Assembly: GCA_963761615.1 (NCBI GenBank)
Contig: CAVXGU010000003.1
Coordinates: forward strand, 992,001 to 1,056,000
Length of the DNA stretch: 64,000 nucleotides
Direction: 5' to 3'
Origin: CAVXGU01 sp963761615
Lineage (GTDB): Bacteria; Acidobacteriota; Vicinamibacteria; Vicinamibacterales; CAVVIG01
Positions 50,779 through 59,314 of this stretch are shown here, in pieces (position 1 is the stretch's first letter; each line of letters starts with the position of its first letter). The position numbers and the translations under genes are program-made. The notes under the pieces were generated by a model, which was not told where the DNA came from, did not search any database, and saw only the letters and a program-made list of their open reading frames with translations.

Positions 50779-52136
50779 AGCAGCGTGAGCGGATCGATCT
50801 GGAAGTCGGCCGGATCGAGCGGCGTGGTGATGGACGAGGGCCGGCCCGGGTCGGGCGCGGTCTCCCAGAGATTCAGCTCCACCCGCCGCTCGATCGGCTG
50901 CCCCGCGGCGTCGCGCACGAGCCGGACTCGGGGCCGGTAGGGATCGGGCGCGTAGACCTGGAGGACGACCGCGACCTCGCCGGTGTCGAGGCGCACGAGG
51001 TTGCCCGCCGGGTAGATACCGACGAGCTGCGAGAAGCGGCGCACGAGGTGCTGGTCGAACTGCTGGCCGTCGCTCCGCTTCAGCACCTGGAGGATGCGGT
51101 CCGTCGGAAAGGCTTCCTGGTACTGCCGCTGGGAGCGCATGGCGTCGTAGACGTCGGCGATGCTGCACAGCATCGTGCCGAGGTTGAGGGCGCCGCGCCT
51201 GATCCGCTCCGGGTAGCCGGCGCCGTCGAGGCGCAGATGGTGCTCGAAGGCCACGATGGGCGCGAGCACGGGCATGTCGGGCGTGCCCTGCAGCATCTCC
51301 GCCCCGTCGATCACGTGGCGCTTCATGATCGCGAATTCCTCCTCGGTCAGCTTGTCGGGCTTGTTGAGGATCTCGCTGGGCGTTCGGACCTTTCCGATGT
51401 CGTGCATGAGCGCCGACAGGCCGAACTCGCGCAGCAGCGGACCGTCGATGCCGAGCCCGCGCGCCTGGCCCATGGTCAGGATCGACACGTTCACCATGTG
51501 GGTGAAGGTGTAGTTGTCGTACGCCTTGAGGGCGGTGAGCGCGAGCAGCGCGGTCCGGTTCTGGGCGACGGCCTGCGCCAGTCCGTCCACCATCGCGCGC
51601 GCCATCGTCGCGTCGGGCCTGCCCTCGACGAGCGCGCTCTCCCAGACGGTGCTCGCGGCGGACACGGCGTCGGCGTACAGATGGCGGATGGTCGCCATGT
51701 CCGAGAGGTCGGCCTCGGTGTTCTGCTCGAACTGCACGCGGCCGAAGCGGACGTGCTCCAGCGCGGGCGGCTCGGCTGCGGCGCCCGGCGCCTCGATCGA
51801 CGCCACCGACGCGAGGAGCGTCTCGATCTCCTCGCGTGTCACGCCGCGATCGATCGTCAGCCGCTCGATGCCCGCGCGTTCCAGCCGGCCTCGCATCTCG
51901 CCCAGCAGGTCCTCGGCCTTGCCGGCCGGCGTGTCGTCGACGATGACCTCCCCCCCGATCAGGCCGACGGTCACCGACGGCTGGCCCATGTGGTACTGCT
52001 CGAGCGCGGCCACGAGCCCGTCCACGTTGCGGGCGATGATCGGATGTCCGGGGGAGTAGAGCTGCGTGGATCGGAGCGCCGCGACGAGACGCCGCACGAA
52101 TTCGTCGCCGCTCTGCGCGGCGCGCGGGCTACTCAT
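50775..52136 (-). CDS. HD-GYP phosphodiesterase with LYxPxHP N-terminal module (copy 2)
   Basis: 453 residues. Residues ~10-140 form a module with LYSPGHP (26-32), GLIGGEVIVDD and GIERLTIDRGVTREEIETLL. The HD-GYP domain (about 200-380) has His in FTHMVNVS, the HD pair 245-246 (ALMHDIGK), the HH pair 299-300 and GYP at 307-309 (LDGAGYP). A C-terminal domain ends FQIDPLTLL. HD-GYP domains hydrolyse c-di-GMP; the usual HHE is HHL here. It is paralogous to the 54410 gene. The start ATG overlaps the HEAT-like gene's stop. Confidence 0.9.
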   Translation of the reverse strand: MSSPRAAQSGDEFVRRLVAALRSTQLYSPGHPIIARNVDGLVAALEQYHMGQPSVTVGLIGGEVIVDDTPAGKAEDLLGEMRGRLERAGIERLTIDRGVTREEIETLLASVASIEAPGAAAEPPALEHVRFGRVQFEQNTEADLSDMATIRHLYADAVSAASTVWESALVEGRPDATMARAMVDGLAQAVAQNRTALLALTALKAYDNYTFTHMVNVSILTMGQARGLGIDGPLLREFGLSALMHDIGKVRTPSEILNKPDKLTEEEFAIMKRHVIDGAEMLQGTPDMPVLAPIVAFEHHLRLDGAGYPERIRRGALNLGTMLCSIADVYDAMRSQRQYQEAFPTDRILQVLKRSDGQQFDQHLVRRFSQLVGIYPAGNLVRLDTGEVAVVLQVYAPDPYRPRVRLVRDAAGQPIERRVELNLWETAPDPGRPSSITTPLDPADFQIDPLTLL

Positions 52137-54406
52137 CGCGCCGTCTCCCGTGGCGGGCGGCGGCCCGCGCCTCCACGAGCCCGGCGCGCGCGGCCGCGCG
52201 GACGCCGCGCGGGCCCCGCCCGGCCGCCGTGTCGAGGACGCGCACGGCGTCCTCGCTCCCGAATCCGCCCGAGCGCCTTGGCCGCGGCGTCGCGGATGGC
52301 GGCCGTCCGCCACGGAGCCCACCAGTCGCCGCGGGCGAGGGCCGCCTCGAGCGCGGGCACGCCGTCGGGATCGCGCAGCGCTCCGAGCACCTCGATGGCG
52401 CGCAGGTAGACCGGGAGCAGGGCGCCGCGATAGCCGATGTGCTCGACGATGTACGTGCAGAGCGGCGTGGCCCGCCCGTCCCGGACGCCGCCGATGGCCT
52501 GCAGGATCATGTCGCGCGATCGCGCCGAGCCGGTCACGAGCGCCTGCTGCAGCACCTCGTAGGCCTCGTCGGTCCCGATCGTGAGAATGGCCACGACGGC
52601 TTCGCGCTGGACGTGCGGCTCCGAGTCGTCCAGCAGCAGCGTGAGGTCGGGCAGCGCCTCCCGCCCCCCGAACTCGCGGAGCAGGTGAATGGCCGTCCGG
52701 CGGACGGCCGCGTTGGGCGAATTGCGCAGGCGCTCGACCGCCTGGCGTCCCGTCGCGCCGAACCCGAGCAGCAGCGCGGTCAGGCGCTGGCGGGGACGCG
52801 TCCGCTCCTCGGCCGCGAGCGCCTCGGCGAGGGGCTGGATGAGGGTCGGGCCGAGGGCGGCCACCAGGGCCTCCACGCGGGCGAACTGGGCGTCGTCGAT
52901 CGTGGACAGCAGTGCCGCCAGGTACCGCATCATCGGACCGGCAATCAACGTGTCGATCGCTTCGGCGGCGACGCGCGCGCGCGGCGGCGAGCTGCCGTCG
53001 CGCGCCGTCGTCACCAGGGCCTCGACGAGCTGACTGGCGGCCGCGGCGTCGCCGACGAGGAGCAGATCCTGGATCCGGCCGACGACGGGGCGCATCAATC
53101 CGCACCAGCGCTCGACGTCGTCCTCGATGCGCAGCAGGTCGAGGAGCATCGCCAGGTCGAGGCGGCGCAGCTCCGACGCCCCGACCGAGCCCAGCCACGC
53201 CGCCACGCGGTCGGGGGGATCGTCGGAGACCCGCTCGACGTCGAGCGCGCGCGTGCGGGCCTGCGAGAGCTCGCGGTCGTACTCCTCGGAGACCCACGGT
53301 GTGTCCGAGTAGGACGCGAGGAGGGATGTCACGCTGTCCCACAGGCGGTCGAAGTCGGGCTGCCGGCCGATCGGCAGCGTCATCGCTTCTTCTCTGGCGG
53401 AGGGGAGCACCCGCGCGCGGCGCTCATCGTCAGGCACCAGCGTCCGGAACGCTTCGACCAGGCGGCCGGTGGACGTCCGGTCGTCGCCCAGATTGCACGC
53501 CACGAACTGTGCGATGGTCGCGTCCGACATCCGGCCGATGATGTCGTCGATGAGCGGCGCGTCGTCGCCCCCGGCGCGCCGCTTGAGCAGCTCGAGCATG
53601 AGCGCGGGCGAGAGGCGGCTGAGCGCGCCGGCGACGTTCTTGAGCACCGCGTCGACCCGCTCGCTGCCTTCCGCGCGCACCACCTCGGCGAGCCCGCGCA
53701 GCAGGCGGAGGACCGCGTCGGCCGGAGACCGCGCGCCGCCGCCGCCGCGCCGCGCCGTCGTCTCCACGCTCTCGAGGAGCTCGGCGAGTTGCTCGGGATG
53801 GTCCGCCGCGAGCGCGAGGAGCTGCGCGGACGTCTCGCGGTCGAAGATCACCGCGCGCCCCTCGATGCAGTTGTCGATGATCCGCTGCCAGTCGGCCGGG
53901 TAGCTCCCCGGGCGGTCACGGAGCACTTCGCCGTAGTCGATCTCGCGCACTTCGACGTGGCGGCCGCCCATCGTCGTCCACAGTCGCGCGATGCCGCCGT
54001 CCGCCCGGACGGCGTCCGGCGCGCGACCGAGCAGCTGCAGGAAGCTTCGCCACGCGTCCGCATCGCCGCCCGGATGCACGGTCATCTCGCCGATCCGGTG
54101 GTCGTGGAGGATCCCGGCGAGCTCGCCGAGGGCCTGGTCCGGACGCGCCGGCGCCCGGCCGTCGAGCAGGATCCCGTCGGGCAGGACGGTGAGCGCCAGT
54201 GGTGCGGGCAGGACGGAGGGCTCGGTCATGGCGGCCACCCGTCCGAGGGACGTGGCGATCGCCGGGTGCGAGGCGGGGTAGAAGACCACCGCCCGCGCGG
54301 CGGCCTTGATGGCGCGCGCGAAGTCCGTCAGCCTGGCGGCGTCCTCGGCCTGCAGCGTCTCGGGGGCAGGTGACACGGCGGGGCGTGACTCGGGAGCGTC
54401 GGGCAT
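52133..54406 (-). CDS. HEAT-like repeat protein with shared N-terminal module (copy 2)
   Basis: 757 residues as read. The N-terminal module has FYPASHP (42-48), LTVLPDGILLDGR and HRIGEMTVHPGG, then VEVREIDYGEVLRDR. A long alpha-helical region follows, and the C-terminal third is clearly HEAT/PBS-lyase-like (RNSPNAAVRRTAIHLLREFG, DDSEPHVQREAVVAIL, ATPLCTYIVEHIG). The last 45 residues turn Arg/Gly-rich. Dropping one T at about 52258-52260 (ATTCGGG to ATCGGG) gives SEDAVRVLDTAAGRGPRGVR, a natural repeat, ending at 52129. No catalytic motif is seen. It is likely a scaffold. Confidence 0.8.
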   Translation of the reverse strand: MPDAPESRPAVSPAPETLQAEDAARLTDFARAIKAAARAVVFYPASHPAIATSLGRVAAMTEPSVLPAPLALTVLPDGILLDGRAPARPDQALGELAGILHDHRIGEMTVHPGGDADAWRSFLQLLGRAPDAVRADGGIARLWTTMGGRHVEVREIDYGEVLRDRPGSYPADWQRIIDNCIEGRAVIFDRETSAQLLALAADHPEQLAELLESVETTARRGGGGARSPADAVLRLLRGLAEVVRAEGSERVDAVLKNVAGALSRLSPALMLELLKRRAGGDDAPLIDDIIGRMSDATIAQFVACNLGDDRTSTGRLVEAFRTLVPDDERRARVLPSAREEAMTLPIGRQPDFDRLWDSVTSLLASYSDTPWVSEEYDRELSQARTRALDVERVSDDPPDRVAAWLGSVGASELRRLDLAMLLDLLRIEDDVERWCGLMRPVVGRIQDLLLVGDAAAASQLVEALVTTARDGSSPPRARVAAEAIDTLIAGPMMRYLAALLSTIDDAQFARVEALVAALGPTLIQPLAEALAAEERTRPRQRLTALLLGFGATGRQAVERLRNSPNAAVRRTAIHLLREFGGREALPDLTLLLDDSEPHVQREAVVAILTIGTDEAYEVLQQALVTGSARSRDMILQAIGGVRDGRATPLCTYIVEHIGYRGALLPVYLRAIEVLGALRDPDGVPALEAALARGDWWAPWRTAAIRDAAAKALGRIRERGRRARPRHGGRAGPARRPRGRARRARGGAGRRPPRETAR

Positions 54407-54409
54407 GGC

Positions 54410-55762
54410 CTACAGATACGTCAACGGATCGATGTCGACGACGTCCGGGTCGACGGCCTCGACGACGGCGCGCTCGGGTCCGCTCCCGCCGCGCTCCCAC
54501 GTGTTGACGAGCACGGCGCGATCCAGCATGGCGCCGCGCGCGTCGGTGATGATCTTGACCTGCGGGCGGAACGGGTCGGTCGGGTGCTCGGCCGTCACCA
54601 CCGCGAGCTCGTCGGTGTCGAGGCGCACGAGATTGCCGACGGGGAACAGACCGACGAGATTGACGAACTGCTTGAGCAGCACCTGGTTGAAGGCCGGGCT
54701 GTCCTGCTCGCCGAGAATCGCGCGCACGCGGCTCGTCGCCAGGCCCTGACGGTAGGCCCTGTTACTGCGCAGCGCATCGAACACGTCCGCGATGGTGACG
54801 ATCATGGTGCAGAGGTTCAGCGTCCGCGCCCCGACGTTCTGTGGGTACCCGCTCAGGTCGAGCCGCAGGTGGTGCTCGAACGCGACGATCGGAGCCAGCG
54901 CGGGCATCTCGGGCGTGCGGCGGAGGATGTGGGCGCCGTCGACGACGTGGCGCTTCATGACCTCGAACTCGGCACCCGTGAGCCTGTCGGGCTTGTTCAG
55001 GATCTCGAGCGGCGTGTTCACCTTGCCGATGTCGTGCATGAGGGCCGCGAAGCCGAACTCGCGCAGGAGCGCGCCGTCGAGGTTGAGGGCCCGGGCCTGC
55101 GCCATGGTCAGCGCCGAGACGTTCACCATGTGGGTGAACGTGTAGTTGTCGTATTTCTTCAGTGCCGTGAGCGCCATGAGCGACGTCCGATCCTGCGAGA
55201 CCAGCTGGCTCAGGCTGTCGATGATCCGACGGGCGGCGCCGGGGTCGGGCTGGTCGCCCGCCTTGGCGGCCTGCCAGAGCGTCTCGGCGGTCTCGACCGC
55301 CGCATCGTAGACGCGGCGGGCCGCGGCGATGCCGGTCTCGCCCGCTTCGGCCTCCTCGACCACGATCCGGCTCAGCGTGATGCGGCGGACGCCGCGCGCG
55401 GTCAGGCGATCGGCGAGCGGCGTCGCGGACGTCCGGTCCGCGAGCACCGCGACGAGCGCGCCGTAGTCCTCGCGCGTGGCGCCGCGGCTCACGGTGATCT
55501 TCTCGATCTCGCGCGCGCGCAGGTCGCGCGCGAATCCGACGAGCGACGCCGAGCTTCGCGCGAGCCGCACCGAGTTGACGACCACCTCGTCGCCGATGAA
55601 CCCGATCGCGAGGTTGGCGTCGGCCTGGAGAGCCTGCGTCGCGGCCGCGTCGAGGGCCTCGATGCCGCGCTGGACGATCGGGTGGGCGGGCGAATAGAGC
55701 TCGACGCCCCGCAGCGCCGCGGCGAGGCGCCTCACGATGTCGCCGGCCTGCTGTGGTTCCAC
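54410..55762 (-). CDS. HD-GYP phosphodiesterase with LYxPxHP N-terminal module (copy 1)
   Basis: 450 residues. The N-terminal module has LYSPAHP (22-28), GFIGDEVVVNSVR and EIEKITVSRGATREDYGALV. The HD-GYP domain has HMVNVSALTMAQA, the HD pair 243-244 (ALMHDIGK), the HH pair 297-298 and GYP at 305-307. The canonical HHExxDGxGYP is HHLRLDLSGYP here, losing the E and first G. A C-terminal domain ends VDIDPLTYL, matching the other copy. It starts at a GTG 3 nt past the HEAT-like stop. It probably degrades c-di-GMP, though the motif changes leave activity open. Confidence 0.9.
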   Translation of the reverse strand: MEPQQAGDIVRRLAAALRGVELYSPAHPIVQRGIEALDAAATQALQADANLAIGFIGDEVVVNSVRLARSSASLVGFARDLRAREIEKITVSRGATREDYGALVAVLADRTSATPLADRLTARGVRRITLSRIVVEEAEAGETGIAAARRVYDAAVETAETLWQAAKAGDQPDPGAARRIIDSLSQLVSQDRTSLMALTALKKYDNYTFTHMVNVSALTMAQARALNLDGALLREFGFAALMHDIGKVNTPLEILNKPDRLTGAEFEVMKRHVVDGAHILRRTPEMPALAPIVAFEHHLRLDLSGYPQNVGARTLNLCTMIVTIADVFDALRSNRAYRQGLATSRVRAILGEQDSPAFNQVLLKQFVNLVGLFPVGNLVRLDTDELAVVTAEHPTDPFRPQVKIITDARGAMLDRAVLVNTWERGGSGPERAVVEAVDPDVVDIDPLTYL

Positions 55763-55765
55763 GGG

Positions 55766-57976
55766 CTATCGTCCTGCCAGGATCCGCTTGAGGAGGCGGT
55801 CGCCGGTCTCGGCGGCATCCTCGAGGGCGCTACCGGCCGCCGGCGTTCCCACGCGCCGGAGCGCGTCGACGGACGCCCGTTTCAGGGCGCGCCGCCTGCG
55901 CCTCCGGAAAACCCCCCGCTGGCGCATGAGGCGCACCACCGCCGCGACGGCGGCGTCGCCGCCCCCGGCTCCGACGGTGCCGACGGCGGCGATGGTGTCG
56001 AGTACCACGTCGTGATCCTTCCCGAGCGCCTCGCTCTCGTCGAGGATCCGAGCCAGTATCGGCACGACGCGCGGATCTCTGTCCGCCACGAGGGCCTCGA
56101 CGACGGCCCGCCGTCCGTGCGCGGTCGCGGCCCGCAGGGCACCGTGCACCGCGCGGCCGGCCGACGGGCTGTCGATGCTGCTCAGCGCGCGCAGGGCCGT
56201 CCGGACGACCCGGGGATCGCCGCTGCGGAGCAGGGGCTGGAGCAGCGGCACGGCGTCGGGCGACCCGATGCGACCCAGCAGGCGCGCACCCGTGCACTGG
56301 ACGAACCACCGCGCGTCGTTGACGAGGGGCGCCAGGTCGTTCACGACTCGGGCGCCGAAGCCCACGACGGTGTCGCCCGCACGGCGGAGCCCGAGCGTGT
56401 CGTGCTCGGCCTCGAGCGCAGGCAGAAGGGCCTGGAGCGATGCCGCGCCGAGGGCCGTCAGGACGGCCCGGACCGACGCCCACTCGCCCTCGTCGAGAGT
56501 GGCGAGGAGCGCCGCGGTCTCGCGGAGCGCGGCGGAGCCGGCCAGCCGGTCCAGGGCGCGCCGGCACGCCTCGGCGCCCGGAGCCCGCGCCGGCGTGGCG
56601 CGGCGCTGCAGCGCCTCCGCCACGCGGCCGGCGTCGGCGTGGGCGCCGGCCATCAGCAGATCTTCGGCGACCGCCTCCAGGTCGTCCGCGAGCGCGTCGA
56701 TACGTCCCTCGTCGCGCTCGAGCCCCAGCAGATCCACGAGCAGCGTCACGGAGAGGGCGCGCACGCTGGCCTCGTCGATGCCGGCGAGCCACTCGGGCAG
56801 TTCCGCCGGCAGCTCGCCTGCCGCCAGGCGCTCGGCCCGTGAGCCCACGCGCTCGAGGGCCGTCCGGTACGCGTCGGAGACGAACGGCCGGTCGTTGTAG
56901 CTGATGAGCAGCTCCTCCATCGACGCCCAGAGCCCCTGGAACTCGCCGCCGCGGCCGAAGTCGGACTCGCTGAGCAGGTTGCGCGTCAGCCTGAGCACCC
57001 GCTGCCTGCGCTCGGCGTCGGGTGCGATGGTGGTGAAGGTGGCCGCGAGCTGGTCCGAGGCGTGCCCGTCGAGCGCCAGCGCCGTCGCGAGCAGCTGCGC
57101 CACCTTGGCGTCGTCGAACGCCGCCCGCATCCCGGGGAGGACGGCGATCGGGGCGTGGGCGTCCTCATCGGCCTGGAGCAGCTGCAGGGTGACGTGCGGA
57201 TCGAGGTCCACCGCGGCGGCCGCGAGGTTGTCGGCCGCCGCGGGCAGCCGATCCGGCGCGGTGACGGTGACGACGCTGGTGAGGTGCCGGAAGGCCGTGA
57301 GGACGGCGGCGGCCTGGAGCGTGATCATCGGCGATCCGTCCGACGCGCGAAGCGGCTCCATGACCGCCCTGGCGAGCTGGCCGACGGCCGCGGCATTCCC
57401 TGCAATCTCGAGGAGGCGCTGCTGGGCCTGTTCGTCGAACACGGCGCGCGGGGTGGCGGCGGACTTCACGATGGCGCGCCAGAGATCGTCCTGGTGGTCG
57501 GACGGGTCGCCGGCCTCGCGCTCGAGCACGCTCTTGTAGTCGACCTGCTCGAGGACGATCGAGGAATGGCCCTGGGCGGTCCAGATGGCCGCGGGACCGC
57601 CGCGCTGGCGCCGCTCGTCCGGATCGAGGGCGAGCACCTGCAGCAGGGATCGCAGAGCGGCCGGCGCGACGTCGCCCACGAAGGCCAGGCGCAACAGATC
57701 GCGATCGTGGAGCAGCGACGCTGCCTGCGCGATGGCGGGCAGCTCCGGGTTGGCCGCGATGCCGTCGACGAGCAGCGTATCGGGCGCGATGCCCATCGAG
57801 AAGACGCCGCCGGGTGAGGCGCGCCCGACCGCGTCGGCGAAGCGCGCGAGCGACTGCTCGACGTTCGGATGTTCAGGGGGATACAGCGTCCAGCTCTGGG
57901 CAGCCGCGACCAGCGTCCTGGCCAGTTCGAGCACGCCCTGCGCGACCTCAGGTGACAATTGTGACGCCTGAGACAT
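55766..57976 (-). CDS. HEAT-like repeat protein with shared N-terminal module (copy 1)
   Basis: 736 residues. The N-terminal module has LYPPEHP (31-37), MGIAPDTLLVDGI and DLLRLAFVGDVAPAALRSLL, then IVLEQVDYKSVLERE. A long helical middle follows, and the C-terminal HEAT/PBS-type repeats include NDARWFVQCTGARLLGRIGS, SGDPRVVRTALRALSSI and DRDPRVVPILARIL. It ends with Arg-rich RRRRRRALKRASVDALRRVG. Overall architecture matches the 52133 gene. The ATG at 57976 follows GATAAT by 6 nt. First gene of a five-gene minus-strand operon, divergent from deoA. Confidence 0.83.
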   Translation of the reverse strand: MSQASQLSPEVAQGVLELARTLVAAAQSWTLYPPEHPNVEQSLARFADAVGRASPGGVFSMGIAPDTLLVDGIAANPELPAIAQAASLLHDRDLLRLAFVGDVAPAALRSLLQVLALDPDERRQRGGPAAIWTAQGHSSIVLEQVDYKSVLEREAGDPSDHQDDLWRAIVKSAATPRAVFDEQAQQRLLEIAGNAAAVGQLARAVMEPLRASDGSPMITLQAAAVLTAFRHLTSVVTVTAPDRLPAAADNLAAAAVDLDPHVTLQLLQADEDAHAPIAVLPGMRAAFDDAKVAQLLATALALDGHASDQLAATFTTIAPDAERRQRVLRLTRNLLSESDFGRGGEFQGLWASMEELLISYNDRPFVSDAYRTALERVGSRAERLAAGELPAELPEWLAGIDEASVRALSVTLLVDLLGLERDEGRIDALADDLEAVAEDLLMAGAHADAGRVAEALQRRATPARAPGAEACRRALDRLAGSAALRETAALLATLDEGEWASVRAVLTALGAASLQALLPALEAEHDTLGLRRAGDTVVGFGARVVNDLAPLVNDARWFVQCTGARLLGRIGSPDAVPLLQPLLRSGDPRVVRTALRALSSIDSPSAGRAVHGALRAATAHGRRAVVEALVADRDPRVVPILARILDESEALGKDHDVVLDTIAAVGTVGAGGGDAAVAAVVRLMRQRGVFRRRRRRALKRASVDALRRVGTPAAGSALEDAAETGDRLLKRILAGR

Positions 57977-57982
57977 CGGCTG

Positions 57983-57988
57983 ATTATC
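57983..57988 (-). promoter_or_regulatory. -10 element GATAAT, leaderless layout for the HEAT/HD-GYP operon
   Basis: GATAAT ends 6 nt before the ATG at 57976. It lies in the 30-bp gap shared with deoA, where TATACT on the other strand starts 4 bp away. Confidence 0.5.
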
Positions 57989-57991
57989 CGC

Positions 57992-57997
57992 TATACT
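57992..57997 (+). promoter_or_regulatory. -10 element TATACT, near-leaderless layout for deoA
   Basis: TATACT ends 9 nt before the deoA ATG at 58007. No Shine-Dalgarno fits in GCCGGCTCC. Back to back with the GATAAT of the divergent operon, so the two promoters probably exclude each other. Confidence 0.5.
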
Positions 57998-58006
57998 GCC
58001 GGCTCC

Positions 58007-59314
58007 ATGCGCGCAGTCGACGTGATCGCCAGAAAGCGCGACGGCGCGGCGCTCACGCGGGACGAAATCCGGTTCTTCGTCGCCGGTGTCACGGCGCGCA
58101 CGTGGCCGGAGTATCAGGCGTCGGCCCTCCTGATGGCGATCGTGCTCCGCGGCATGACCCCGGACGAGACGGCCTGGCTCACCGACGCGATGGTTCACTC
58201 GGGGGTCCGGGTCGACCTGAGCGACATCCCCGGCCTGAAAGTCGACAAGCACAGCACCGGCGGGGTCGGCGACAAGACGTCGCTCATCCTCGCCCCCGTC
58301 GTGGCCGCGTGCGGGGTGCCGGTGCCGATGATGTCGGGACGGGGTCTCGGCCACACGGGCGGGACGCTGGACAAGCTCGAGTCGATCCCCGGGTTCCGCG
58401 TCAACTTGTCCCTCGACGAGATGAAGGCCGGGCTCGAGAGCGTCGGCTGCGCCATGATCGGCCAGACCGCCGAGATCGCGCCCGCCGACAAGGCGCTCTA
58501 CGCGCTGCGCGACGTGACGGCGACCGTGGAGAGCATCCCCCTCCTCAGTTCGTCGATCATGAGCAAGAAGATCGCCGAGGGCATCGACGCGCTCGTGCTC
58601 GACGTGAAGACGGGAAGCGGCGCGTTCATGAAGACCCCGGAGGGTTCGCGTCGGCTCGCCGAGTCGCTCGTCGCGATTGGCCGCGCGTCGGGCGTCCGGA
58701 CCGAGGCGCTCATCACGGCGATGGACGCGCCGCTCGGGCGAGCCGTCGGGAACGCGATTGAAGTCGCCGAGTGTCTGGACGTCCTGAAGGGCGGCGGGCC
58801 CGCCGACCTCGTGGAGCTGTCGGTCGCGCTGGCCGCGCGGATGCTCGTGCTCGGTGGCGTGGCGGGTGATCGGCGCGACGCCGAGCGGCGCGTCAGGGAC
58901 GCCCTCGCGTCCGGCGCCGGGCTGGAGCGGTTCCGGCGAATCATCGAGCGGCAGGGCGGCGACCCGCGCATCGTGGACGACTACGACCGGCTGCCGAGCG
59001 CTCCCGCGCGGCACGTCGTGCCCGCCCCGCGTGCCGGCTATGTCCGGCGCCTCGATGCCTGGCTGATCGGCCGGGCGACGGTCGCGCTCGGTGCCGGGCG
59101 CGACCGTGCCGACGATCCCGTCGATCACGGCGTCGGCCTGCGGCTGCTGGCCCGCCTGGGCGACCCGGTCTCGGCCGGTGACCCCGTCCTCGAACTCCAG
59201 TATCGCGATTCGACACGGCTCGCGAGTGCCGCCGCCCTGGCGTCGCAGGCGATCGTCGTGGGCGACGCGCCGCCGGAGCCCTCGCCGCTCGTCGTCGGAG
59301 AGATGAGTACCTGA
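58007..59314 (+). CDS. deoA: Thymidine/pyrimidine-nucleoside phosphorylase
   Basis: 435 residues; cleaves thymidine, deoxyuridine or uridine with phosphate in nucleoside salvage. The family signature is LKVDKHSTGGVGDKTSL (residues ~78-94), then MSGRGLGHTGGTLDKLESIP, LLSSSIMSKKIAEG and DVKTGSGAFM. The C-terminal domain has the usual lid (PRAGYVRRLDAW). Whether it is DeoA (thymidine) or Pdp (broad) is not clear from sequence. It opens a salvage operon; its stop TGA abuts the nupC ATG (TGATG). Confidence 0.92.
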   Translation: MRAVDVIARKRDGAALTRDEIRFFVAGVTARTWPEYQASALLMAIVLRGMTPDETAWLTDAMVHSGVRVDLSDIPGLKVDKHSTGGVGDKTSLILAPVVAACGVPVPMMSGRGLGHTGGTLDKLESIPGFRVNLSLDEMKAGLESVGCAMIGQTAEIAPADKALYALRDVTATVESIPLLSSSIMSKKIAEGIDALVLDVKTGSGAFMKTPEGSRRLAESLVAIGRASGVRTEALITAMDAPLGRAVGNAIEVAECLDVLKGGGPADLVELSVALAARMLVLGGVAGDRRDAERRVRDALASGAGLERFRRIIERQGGDPRIVDDYDRLPSAPARHVVPAPRAGYVRRLDAWLIGRATVALGAGRDRADDPVDHGVGLRLLARLGDPVSAGDPVLELQYRDSTRLASAAALASQAIVVGDAPPEPSPLVVGEMST

